From the NCBI RefSeq assembly GCF_001308265.1, contig NZ_CP012023.1, forward strand, positions 2,928,932-2,992,931: a DNA stretch of 64,000 nucleotides, in the 5' to 3' direction. Every line of letters starts with the position of its first letter. Position 1 is the first letter of the stretch. The notes under the pieces were generated by a model. It was not told where the DNA came from. It worked only from the letters and a program-made list of their open reading frames with translations, and did no database searches. Position numbers and translations under genes: made by a program. Below, one piece after another: positions 1 to 7,391 of this stretch. Source of the stretch: Celeribacter marinus (GTDB lineage Bacteria > Pseudomonadota > Alphaproteobacteria > Rhodobacterales > Rhodobacteraceae).

Positions 1-184
1 TGAATTTTGAGGCTTGCGAAATCGCAAGACGCATGTAGGCGCTGATCAGCCGGTGCAAGGCCGCCTCGTCACGGTGATCGCGCCATGCAATCGCAAGGTC
101 GCGTTCCGTGTCGGCGTCCAGCATTTCTGCCTTCATCGCGCGGCGGGAAAAACGTTGGTCTTGTGCAGTCGCATCGAGTGCCAT
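1..184 (-). CDS. rpoH: RNA polymerase sigma-32 factor, RpoH family (partial, N-terminus only)
   Basis: Read leftward from the ATG at 184, this frame is open to the window edge (61 codons). It gives the start of a heat-shock or stress sigma factor. The segments ERDLAIAWRDHRDEAALHRL and AYMRLAISQASKF match the region 1.2/2.1 start of alphaproteobacterial RpoH proteins. The short leader MALDATAQDQRFSRRAMKAE resembles the RpoHII type of Rhodobacter, which directs a singlet-oxygen and heat response. A GGAG ribosome site lies about 10 bases upstream. The gene diverges from cobU across about 115 bases. The rest lies outside the window, so the choice between RpoHI and RpoHII is an inference. Confidence 0.85.
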   Translation of the reverse strand, partial: MALDATAQDQRFSRRAMKAEMLDADTERDLAIAWRDHRDEAALHRLISAYMRLAISQASKF

Positions 185-299
185 GGAAACAAACTCCCTG
201 ATTTTGAATGCTTTGAAGCCCTTGAGGGCCTCATTGCGGGTCTTAGATACGAATGTTACGAAGCAACAACGCATCCGGATGACAGAAAGTTTTATGATC

Positions 300-833
300 A
301 TGCCCAAAACTATCACTCTGGTGATCGGCGGAGCCTCCTCAGGAAAATCAAGTATCGCGGAAAAGATATGCTTTCACAGCGGCTTGGACCGTATCTACCT
401 CGCCTCAGCCCAGACCTTTGACGATGAGATGCGCACAAAGGTTGATCGCCACCGCACACAACGTGGAGAAAACTGGCATACAATCGAAGAGCCATTTAAC
501 GCTGCGCGGATTGTGGCCGCGGCAACTGCGGGACAAATCGTCCTGTTTGATTGCGCAACCCTTTGGCTCACCAACCATCTTTTGGCGGATCATGATCTAG
601 AGGCGGAAACGCAGGCATTGCTCGACGCCTTGCGTCAGACCCCCGCGCAAATTGTGATTGTCACGAACGAAGTCGGCCAAGGTATCGTGCCTGATAACGC
701 GCTATCACGCCAGTTCCGGATCGCACAAGGCACGCTCAACCGTCAGATCGCCGAGGTCGCAGGCGCGGTTGTGGGCGTCATGGCGGGTCTGCCGTTCATG
801 CTCAAGGGCGCGCGACCCGAGGCATTGTCATGA
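300..833 (+). CDS. cobU: Adenosylcobinamide kinase / adenosylcobinamide-phosphate guanylyltransferase
   Basis: Bifunctional enzyme of the nucleotide-loop stage of cobalamin synthesis: it phosphorylates adenosylcobinamide and adds GMP. The 177-aa product has the P-loop GGASSGKS at residues 10-17 and the family block TNEVGQGIVPDNALSR followed by FRIAQGTLNRQIA. Length is normal for CobU/CobP. The frame stays open upstream to 108, but the conserved start is MPKTITLVIGG at 300; an ATG at 294 is an alternative, and AGAAAG at 284-289 suits 300 better. The stop overlaps the ATG of the next gene (ATGA), so the two are cotranscribed. The B12-dependent mutase ecm lies 27 kb away. Confidence 0.93.
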   Translation: MPKTITLVIGGASSGKSSIAEKICFHSGLDRIYLASAQTFDDEMRTKVDRHRTQRGENWHTIEEPFNAARIVAAATAGQIVLFDCATLWLTNHLLADHDLEAETQALLDALRQTPAQIVIVTNEVGQGIVPDNALSRQFRIAQGTLNRQIAEVAGAVVGVMAGLPFMLKGARPEALS

Positions 834-1405
834 GCCGTCTTTATCTCGTACGTCACGGGCCGACACATGCCAAACGCTTTGTCGGATGGACAGATGTCCC
901 CGCTGACCTATCAGAAACAGATAAAATCGCCCGCTTGGAGGCGCGTTTGCCCGATGCTCCCATAATTTCATCAGACCTGTCCAGAGCCGTAAAGACTGCC
1001 GACGTTCTACAACAGGGGCGCCCGCGCCTTCCCCACGATCCACGTTTGCGCGAAAACTATTTTGGCGCATGGGAAGATCTCACTTGGGCAGACGTCGAGG
1101 CCCGCGATAGCGCCCTCGCGCGTCAGGTGTTCGAGACACCAGGTGACACGGCCCCGCCGGATGGCGAAAGCTGGAACACACTGGCCGCGCGCGTGGCCGC
1201 CGCCGTTGAGGCGCATACGGGCGATGTGATCGTCGTCGCGCACATGGGTGTGATCCTGACGTTGTTACAAAAGGCTCTGAATTGCACGCCCTACACAGCA
1301 CTCGGCCACGAAATATCACCCCTGTCTTTGACCGTCATCCACCGCAAGGGCGACTGGGCGCAAGGGCACTGGGACGCAACGCACATCAATCACTTTCCAG
1401 AATGA
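830..1405 (+). CDS. Histidine phosphatase family protein, CobC-like
   Basis: A 191-aa phosphoglycerate-mutase-type phosphatase. The phosphohistidine motif RHGPTH is at residues 8-13, and the second catalytic histidine is in VVAHMGVIL near residue 140. It overlaps cobU by four bases. Members in this position are usually annotated as alpha-ribazole phosphatase (CobC), which dephosphorylates alpha-ribazole phosphate or the cobalamin phosphate in the same lower-ligand branch. The cobalamin role rests on context; the fold itself is clear from the motifs. Confidence 0.85.
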   Translation: MSRLYLVRHGPTHAKRFVGWTDVPADLSETDKIARLEARLPDAPIISSDLSRAVKTADVLQQGRPRLPHDPRLRENYFGAWEDLTWADVEARDSALARQVFETPGDTAPPDGESWNTLAARVAAAVEAHTGDVIVVAHMGVILTLLQKALNCTPYTALGHEISPLSLTVIHRKGDWAQGHWDATHINHFPE

Positions 1406-1480
1406 AACACATGCCGATTATTCGTTTTCGCGATCAATGAATTCCTCGTAGCCTAGTCGGATCACGCACAGGAGTTTTAC

Positions 1481-2167
1481 ATGCCTTACGACCTTTTTAT
1501 TGGCGACAAATCGTTTTCAAGCTGGAGTTTGCGCGGCTGGCTGCTTCTTGAGAAATTCGACATTCCCTACACCGAACACATGCTCGGGCTGTATTCGGGG
1601 ACCATGGCCAAAGACATGGCGAGCCTTGCGCCGGCGCGTCTCGTTCCAACCCTGCGCACACCTGAAGGCTGGGTTGTTGGCGAAACCTCCGCAATTGCCG
1701 AAACCCTCGCAGAGCGCCACCCAGACGCAGGTATTTGGCCCAAAGACGACGAAGCGCGTAGCTATGCTCGCTGGCTTGTGGGTGAAATGCACGCCGGATT
1801 TAGCGCCTTGCGCACCGACTGCGGGATGCAGCTTATCTATGTGATGAAAGGGTTCAGCTCAAGCGATGCCGTGAAAGCGGATCTTGCGCGGATTGACGAT
1901 CTTCTTGGCCGCGCGATGGACCGGTTTGGCGCAGACGGGCCTTGGCTTTTTGGCGACTATACGGCTGCGGATGCCTTTTACGCGCCAGTGGCTGCGCGCA
2001 TTGTCGGGTATGACCTGCCAGTATCTGATCGCTTGCGCGCCTATGCGATGACCCATCTCAATGACACTGCGTTTCGAAAATGGCGGCGCGAGGGATTGAA
2101 AACAACATACACCCCGATGCCCTACGATTTGGGTTTGCCAACGCAACCATGGCCTGTCGCAGACTAA
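1481..2167 (+). CDS. Glutathione S-transferase family protein
   Basis: A 228-aa cytosolic GST-like protein. The N-terminal thioredoxin-fold half has SFSSWSLRGWLLL (the serine near residue 12 is the likely glutathione-activating residue), LVPTLR with the cis-proline near residue 50, and GETSAIAETLAERHP binding the gamma-glutamyl part. The C-terminal helical half includes PWLFGDYTAADAFYAPVA, a typical N-capping-box region. An AGGAG ribosome site (1470-1474) precedes the ATG. It sits alone between the cobalamin pair and comM. The substrate is unknown; a zeta or maleylacetoacetate-isomerase-like role is possible. Confidence 0.9.
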   Translation: MPYDLFIGDKSFSSWSLRGWLLLEKFDIPYTEHMLGLYSGTMAKDMASLAPARLVPTLRTPEGWVVGETSAIAETLAERHPDAGIWPKDDEARSYARWLVGEMHAGFSALRTDCGMQLIYVMKGFSSSDAVKADLARIDDLLGRAMDRFGADGPWLFGDYTAADAFYAPVAARIVGYDLPVSDRLRAYAMTHLNDTAFRKWRREGLKTTYTPMPYDLGLPTQPWPVAD

Positions 2168-2179
2168 ACTCATGTCTCG

Positions 2180-2196
2180 TTAACCACTTTCTAACC
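2180..2196. promoter_or_regulatory. CtrA-like binding site upstream of comM
   Basis: TTAACCACTTTCTAACC fits the alphaproteobacterial CtrA consensus TTAA-N7-TTAAC with one mismatch (CTAA for the second TTAA). It lies 43 bases before the comM start. Competence genes including comM belong to the CtrA regulon in Rhodobacter capsulatus, which agrees with this match. No footprint is implied; this is a pattern match. Confidence 0.5.
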
Positions 2197-2219
2197 CTGC
2201 ATCGCTAGGCGTGATGCAG
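2197..2219. repeat. Inverted repeat in the comM leader
   Basis: CTGCATC (2197-2203) and GATGCAG (2213-2219) are perfect 7-base arms around nine bases; pairing can extend inward by a G-T and a C-G pair. It sits directly after the CtrA-like box and 20 bases before the comM ATG, so it would form a hairpin in the leader RNA or serve as an operator. Confidence 0.45.
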
Positions 2220-2239
2220 GTATTAGTGAGAGAGTTATC

Positions 2240-3754
2240 ATGGTTGCACGCACGTGGACGGTTGCATTTGAGGGCGTAGACGCCCGCCCTGTAGATGTGC
2301 AATGCGCCGTTAGCGCGGGATTGCCGAGCTTCACCATTGTCGGTTTGCCAGACAAAGCCGTCTCGGAAGCCCGCGAACGGGTGCGCGCCGCGTTGGCCTC
2401 TATGCAAATCGCGCTACCGTCCAAGAAAATCACGATCAATCTCTCGCCCGCCGATTTGCCCAAAGCGGGATCTCATTTCGATTTACCCATCGCAATTGCG
2501 CTTTTGGCAGCGACCGGATTGATCCCGGAGGATGCCGCCGAAAAGATGCTCGCAATTGGGGAGCTGTCTCTCGACGGCACATTGGTGGGGGTGGCGGGCG
2601 CATTGCCCTCTGCGCTTGCCGCTGGTGCACTCGGATGCGATTTGATCTGCCCTGAAACCTGCGGGCCAGAGGCGGCATGGGTTGGGGTCACGCCTGTATT
2701 TGCGCCTCGCACCTTGGCCAAACTCATTCGCCACGCAACGGGAGATGCGCCGCTCACCCCCTCAGAACCGGGAGAAGTGCACCTCCCCAATCACACCCGA
2801 GACATGATGGATGTGAAAGGACAAGAAAAGGCAAAGCGCGCAATCGAAATTGCTGCGGCAGGGCACCACCATATGTTTCTTGTTGGAACTCCCGGGTCGG
2901 GAAAGTCGATGCTTGCCGCCCGTTTGCCCACCATTTTGCCCGAGCTGTCCGCCCAAGAAGCACTCGAGACGTCGGTGGTTCATTCGCTGGCGGGGCTGTT
3001 AGATTCAGGTGGAATTAGCCGCGCGCGCCCGTTTCGCGAACCACATCATACAGCATCACGTGCCGCAATCGTTGGCGGTGGACGCGGTGCAAAGCCTGGG
3101 GAGATATCGCTCGCTCACAACGGGGTGTTGTTCTTGGATGAATTGCCAGAGTTTCCGCGCGCCGTGCTCGACAGTCTACGCCAACCCATTGAGGCGGGCG
3201 AAGTGATGATCGCGCGCGCCAACGCCCACACCCGCTATCCGGCCCGCTTCATGCTCATTGCCGCCGCCAATCCCTGCAAATGCGGCTACTTACCAGATCC
3301 CGCGCGGGCCTGTTCCAAAGTGCCCATTTGCGGAGAGGACTATTTAGGCCGTATTTCTGGACCGCTGATGGACCGTTTTGATTTGCGCCTCGAAGTGCCG
3401 CCAGTTGAAATGGCTGACCTTGAACGCGCGCCGTGTGGAGAACCATCATCTGTAATCGCCAGACGCGTAGCCCGCGCACGCGCCATTCAGGCCGCGCGCT
3501 ATGAGGGCACCAACATCCGCACCAATGCCCATGTCGAGGGGCGCACATTAGAGGAGGTTGCGACACCAGATGCCGAAGGGCGTGCGCTTTTGTCCCTCGC
3601 CGCCGACAAACTGGGTCTGTCGGCGCGCGGGTATCACCGTATTTTACGTGTCGCGCGCACAATCGCCGATCTCGCGGGCGCGGATCAGATCAATCGCCTT
3701 CATCTCGCGGAGGCATTAAGTTACCGCGTGGTTGCCTCGCGCGAACGCGCATAG
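2240..3754 (+). CDS. comM: YifB-family Mg-chelatase-like AAA ATPase (ComM)
   Basis: A 504-aa hexameric AAA+ protein. In naturally transformable bacteria ComM acts as a branch-migration helicase that extends integration of incoming single-stranded DNA. It starts with the family N-terminal (Lon-protease-like ChlI) domain, ARTWTVAFEGVDARPVDVQ. The Walker A GTPGSGKS lies near residues 216-223 and Walker B is in GVLFLDELPEF. A cysteine cluster NPCKCGYLPDPARACSKV follows, and the C-terminal helical domain ends LAEALSYRVV. The length is normal. It stands alone, convergent with gshB and ten bases from it, behind a CtrA-like box. Alphaproteobacteria of this group may use it to take up gene-transfer-agent DNA. 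Confidence 0.92.
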   Translation: MVARTWTVAFEGVDARPVDVQCAVSAGLPSFTIVGLPDKAVSEARERVRAALASMQIALPSKKITINLSPADLPKAGSHFDLPIAIALLAATGLIPEDAAEKMLAIGELSLDGTLVGVAGALPSALAAGALGCDLICPETCGPEAAWVGVTPVFAPRTLAKLIRHATGDAPLTPSEPGEVHLPNHTRDMMDVKGQEKAKRAIEIAAAGHHHMFLVGTPGSGKSMLAARLPTILPELSAQEALETSVVHSLAGLLDSGGISRARPFREPHHTASRAAIVGGGRGAKPGEISLAHNGVLFLDELPEFPRAVLDSLRQPIEAGEVMIARANAHTRYPARFMLIAAANPCKCGYLPDPARACSKVPICGEDYLGRISGPLMDRFDLRLEVPPVEMADLERAPCGEPSSVIARRVARARAIQAARYEGTNIRTNAHVEGRTLEEVATPDAEGRALLSLAADKLGLSARGYHRILRVARTIADLAGADQINRLHLAEALSYRVVASRERA

Positions 3755-3764
3755 CGGACGCAAG

Positions 3765-4715
3765 TCACGCGCGCTTGGCCTCAATCGCTTCCCAAAGCAG
3801 TGCCGCAGTATTGGTACCGTCAAAGCGCTCCAATTCCTGAATGCCCGTTGGAGAGGTCACATTGATCTCGGTGAGGTAGTTCCCAATCACGTCGATGCCT
3901 ACAAAAACCTGACCTTTTTCTTTCAACAAAGGACCGATTTTGGCGCAGATTTCTAGATCTCGCGCGCTCAACCCAATCTTTTCGGGACGCCCGCCAACAT
4001 GCATGTTCGAACGGGTTTCGCCCTTTTGCGGCACGCGGTTGATGGCCCCTACCGGTGCACCGTCGACCAAAATCACGCGTTTGTCGCCATTGGACACATC
4101 GGGAAGGAATTTTTGCACAATCATCGGCTCGCGCGACATGCCCGTGAACAACTCGTGGAGCGACGACAGGTTACGGTCATTGGGATCGAGACGAAACACA
4201 CCCGCCCCGCCATTGCCGTATAGGGGTTTCAAAATGATATCGCCGTGCTTTTCCTTGAACGCGCGGATGGTGGTGAGATCGCGTGCAATCGTCGTGGGCG
4301 GGGTCAAATCTGGAAACTGCAACACCAACAACTTCTCTGGATAGTTGCGCACCCAAAACGGGTCATTCACAACCAAAGTGGTGTCGCGGATCATGTCGAG
4401 AAGATGCGTGGAGGTGATGTAGCCCATATCAAACGGCGGATCTTGGCGTAGCCACACCACATCATATGTCGAAAGATCGACCTCTTGTTCCTCGCCCAGC
4501 GTATAGTGATTTCCCACCTCGCGGCGCACCTCAACGGGCCAACCGCGCGCGGTCACTCGCCCTTCTTGAAAGGCGAGCTTATCAGGCGTGTAATAAAATA
4601 GCGTATGACCGCGCTCTTGCGCCTCGATCATAATGCGAAAGGTACTATCCGCGTTGATATCGATGGGACCGATAGGGTCCATCTGAATGGCGACTTTGAG
4701 TGCGGCGTTGGTCAC
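3765..4715 (-). CDS. gshB: Glutathione synthase
   Basis: A 316-aa ATP-grasp ligase that joins gamma-glutamylcysteine and glycine to form glutathione. The N-terminal block [20 protein letters not shown] is the classic prokaryotic GshB start. Later motifs are [25 protein letters not shown] (the ATP-grasp glycine-rich loop) and the metal and ATP site [18 protein letters not shown]. It is transcribed leftward, convergent with comM. The upstream yraN-rsmI pair points the same way after a gap of about 100 bases, so the three may form an operon rsmI-yraN-gshB. The product supplies the two GSTs of this window. Confidence 0.96.
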   Translation of the reverse strand: MTNAALKVAIQMDPIGPIDINADSTFRIMIEAQERGHTLFYYTPDKLAFQEGRVTARGWPVEVRREVGNHYTLGEEQEVDLSTYDVVWLRQDPPFDMGYITSTHLLDMIRDTTLVVNDPFWVRNYPEKLLVLQFPDLTPPTTIARDLTTIRAFKEKHGDIILKPLYGNGGAGVFRLDPNDRNLSSLHELFTGMSREPMIVQKFLPDVSNGDKRVILVDGAPVGAINRVPQKGETRSNMHVGGRPEKIGLSARDLEICAKIGPLLKEKGQVFVGIDVIGNYLTEINVTSPTGIQELERFDGTNTAALLWEAIEAKRA

Positions 4716-4815
4716 GATGAAAATACTCCAGTTGGCTTTACCAATAGATGGACCACCACCCGCGTGCTTTCAATGAGAAAGGTCCATGCGCAAACGCACA
4801 ACCGCCCGCAGATTG

Positions 4816-5217
4816 TCACATAAGCGCGTTTTCAATCACCTCAATTGCACCAGCTCCATCCACAAGCGCCACATCAATCCGCATGTCCGACAACAGACCC
4901 TTTGGCTGTCGTCCGATGTAATCCTCGGCAGAGCGCATGATCCGCAGCATCTGAGAGGGGCGTAAATGTTCGGCCGCATCGGCCAACCGCTTTGAGGCTT
5001 TCACCTCGACAAACACGAACACGTCATCTTTCCAAAAGATCAAATCAATCTCGCCCGCTGCACCGCGCCAACGCTCTGCAATCCGCTCATAGCCCAGTGC
5101 CAAATAATGATCGCTCACACATCCCTCTGCGCTAAGACCCGACAGATAGGCGCGTTGTCCGCGCAATGCGCGTGCCTTTTGCGGCTGGGTTAAAGGCGCA
5201 TCTTTTTGCGGCGTCAC
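4816..5217 (-). CDS. YraN family protein (UPF0102)
   Basis: A 133-aa protein with the predicted Holliday-junction-resolvase or nuclease fold of the YraN family: ARALRGQRAYLSGLSAEG at the start, then GEIDLIFWKDDVFVFVEVKA. The D-...-ExK triad (GEIDLI and EVK) is complete. The start is a GTG at 5217 directly after the rsmI stop codon, so translation is coupled. YraN stands beside rsmI in many proteobacteria. The cellular role is unproven. Confidence 0.9.
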   Translation of the reverse strand: MTPQKDAPLTQPQKARALRGQRAYLSGLSAEGCVSDHYLALGYERIAERWRGAAGEIDLIFWKDDVFVFVEVKASKRLADAAEHLRPSQMLRIMRSAEDYIGRQPKGLLSDMRIDVALVDGAGAIEVIENALM

Positions 5218-6081
5218 TCACTCGTCCTCTTTGCTACGCTCCAATGCACGTTGGTACACTTCGCGCTTTTTCAAACCGAACTCGGCCGCAATATGCGCGG
5301 CAGCATCCTTGAGCGACAAGGTTTCAAGCGCACGGTCAATTTCGGCATCAAGATCAATATCCTCGGCCGTCAACTGCGCAGGCCGATCCACCAAAAGCAC
5401 AATCTCGCCCTTCAAAGTTCGCGCCTCGATGGAGGCAAGCACCTCACTGACGGGGCCGGAAATGACCTCTTCAAATCGCTTGGTGATTTCACGACACACC
5501 GCCACGACCCGCGTTGGGCCGTATAAATCGCACAGTTCACTTAATGTTCGGTGAATCCGCTTGGGACTTTCATAAAAGCCAAGTGTCGCTTGAACCCCAC
5601 CCCACTCGGTAAAGAACGTGCGCCGTGCACCTTTTGACGCCGGCGGGAACCCCGCGAACAAAAACCGGTCTGACGGCAGACCCGCAATAGTAAGAGCCGC
5701 AATCATCGCCGATGGCCCTGGTGCAGATGTCACCATATGACCCGCCGCCAAGGCTTCCCGCGACAATACAAAACCCGGGTCCGCAACCAACGGCGTGCCC
5801 GCCTCGGACGCATAAGCCACTGATTTCCCCGCAGCCATTAGGCCCAACAACCGCGGACGCGCCTTTGCACCGTTGTGATCGTGGTATGCAATGATGTGGC
5901 GATCCCCAAGTGGGACACCGTGTATCTCCATCAACTTGCGCAGCGTGCGGGTGTCCTCGGCGGCAAGAACGTCCGCAGAGGCCAACACGTCAAGTGCGCG
6001 CAACGTGATATCACGGGCATTGCCGATTGGTGTGGCGACGAAATAGAGGCCGGCGGTTAGTGGCTTGATTTGATATGTCAC
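5218..6081 (-). CDS. rsmI: 16S rRNA (cytidine1402-2'-O)-methyltransferase RsmI
   Basis: A 287-aa SAM-dependent tetrapyrrole-methylase-fold enzyme that 2'-O-methylates C1402 in the ribosomal decoding centre. Motifs are LYFVATPIGNARDITLRAL at the start, AAEDTRT, AYHDHN, and SEAGTPLVADPG (SAM pocket), then APGPSAMIAALTIAGLPSDR and FYESPKRI. The start is GTG at 6081. It diverges from the LpoA-like lipoprotein gene, the common arrangement in proteobacteria, and leads into yraN with no gap. Confidence 0.95.
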   Translation of the reverse strand: MTYQIKPLTAGLYFVATPIGNARDITLRALDVLASADVLAAEDTRTLRKLMEIHGVPLGDRHIIAYHDHNGAKARPRLLGLMAAGKSVAYASEAGTPLVADPGFVLSREALAAGHMVTSAPGPSAMIAALTIAGLPSDRFLFAGFPPASKGARRTFFTEWGGVQATLGFYESPKRIHRTLSELCDLYGPTRVVAVCREITKRFEEVISGPVSEVLASIEARTLKGEIVLLVDRPAQLTAEDIDLDAEIDRALETLSLKDAAAHIAAEFGLKKREVYQRALERSKEDE

Positions 6082-6209
6082 GCGGAGGGTCCCGTTATGT
6101 GGCGTTTACTCATTGGCTTGAGTGCCTTAGTCTGCTACCCGACCCTAAGTCAAAATTCAGTTTTACACACCCCTCGTCGATGACGTTACTGTCAGGAGTG
6201 ATTTCGCCA

Positions 6210-7391
6210 ATGTTTACTCGTCTTTTCCCCTCTCGACCTTCCCTCATTAAATTTGTAGCGGCCTTATCCGTTGTCGCAATCGCGTCATGTGATGTGCCAG
6301 TTCCGTCATCCGGCAGCAATGGTCCCAAAATCGATACATCCGAACCCGTCCCCGTAGCGCTGTTAGTGCCTTACGATTCGGCCCAAAGTTCCGATGTTGC
6401 ACTGGCGCAGTCGATTGAAAACGCGGCTCGTTTGGCCATGGCTGACCTTCAAGGCGTCACCATCGACCTCAAAGTCTATCCAACAGGCGGCTCTGCCGAG
6501 CGCGCATCAGCCGCTGCAAGCCAAGCGGTTGCGAGTGGCGCGAAAATCATTCTTGGCCCCGTATATGGCGGCTCCGCCAAACTCGCAGGCATCCCCGCCG
6601 CGAACGCCGGTGTAAATGTCCTCTCATTCTCGAATAACCCCGATGTCGCGGGGGGCAACGTCTTTATCCTCGGGCCAACCTTTGCGAACACGGCCAACCG
6701 TCTGGTCCGCTACGCAGTCAAGAACGGCAAGAAAAACATTCTTGTTGTGAATGGCGAAAATCCCGCAGAAACCGCAGGTGCCGCAGCTGTTGTTGCAGCG
6801 ATTGGTAGCAACGGCGCTACACTGTCTGGGCAAACCTCATTTGAGATGAGCCAAACGGGCGTAACGCAAGCCATTCCTGAAATTGCTGCAAGCTCTCGCT
6901 CGGCGGGCGCAGAAGCGATTTTCTTCACATCCGGCAATGACGGCGCAATGCCGCTTTTGGCGCAAATGCTTCCTGAAAACGGGATCACAAGCCCGAGCAC
7001 GCAATACATCGGGCTTCAGCGGTGGAACATCCCACCCACGGCCATGACCTTGCCCGGTTTGCAAAATAGCTGGTTTGCGATCCCAGACGCCGCATTGACG
7101 CAAACGTTTGCGGGCCGCTATTCTGCTGCCTACGGGCAACAGCCCCATGCCTTGGCAGGGTTGGCCTATGACGGCATCGCCGCAATCGGAGCCCTCGTAA
7201 AATCGGGCGACGCCAACGCACTCACCACGCAAGCTCTCACACGGTCCTCGGGCTTTGCGGGAGTCAACGGCGTGTTCCGCCTCTTGCCCAACGGCACCAA
7301 CGAGCGCGGCTTGTCCATCGCCACCATTCAAAACAATCAGGTAGTAGAGATTGACCCTGCACCAAGAGCCTTCGGGGGGTTCGGCCTCTAA
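6210..7391 (+). CDS. Penicillin-binding protein activator, LpoA-like lipoprotein
   Basis: A 393-aa secreted lipoprotein with a type-I periplasmic-binding-protein fold. The signal peptide ends in the lipobox VVAIASC, so the cysteine near residue 28 would be lipidated. The mature domain has VALLVPYDS, LGPVYGGSAK, NVFILGPTF and HALAGLAYDGIAAIGALV, as in LpoA-like (Peripla_BP_6) proteins that stimulate PBP1A in the outer-membrane periplasm. The frame is open further up (to 6075), but AGGAG at 6194-6198 and the signal peptide pick the ATG at 6210. The divergence from rsmI supports the LpoA call. The 3' end overlaps the assigned glnD start. Confidence 0.85.
   Translation: MFTRLFPSRPSLIKFVAALSVVAIASCDVPVPSSGSNGPKIDTSEPVPVALLVPYDSAQSSDVALAQSIENAARLAMADLQGVTIDLKVYPTGGSAERASAAASQAVASGAKIILGPVYGGSAKLAGIPAANAGVNVLSFSNNPDVAGGNVFILGPTFANTANRLVRYAVKNGKKNILVVNGENPAETAGAAAVVAAIGSNGATLSGQTSFEMSQTGVTQAIPEIAASSRSAGAEAIFFTSGNDGAMPLLAQMLPENGITSPSTQYIGLQRWNIPPTAMTLPGLQNSWFAIPDAALTQTFAGRYSAAYGQQPHALAGLAYDGIAAIGALVKSGDANALTTQALTRSSGFAGVNGVFRLLPNGTNERGLSIATIQNNQVVEIDPAPRAFGGFGL

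Noticed and set aside
185..299. Sigma-E type promoter for rpoH
   Set aside because: A TAAGA -10-like element is present on the minus strand, but no TGATCC stands 18-19 bases upstream of it.
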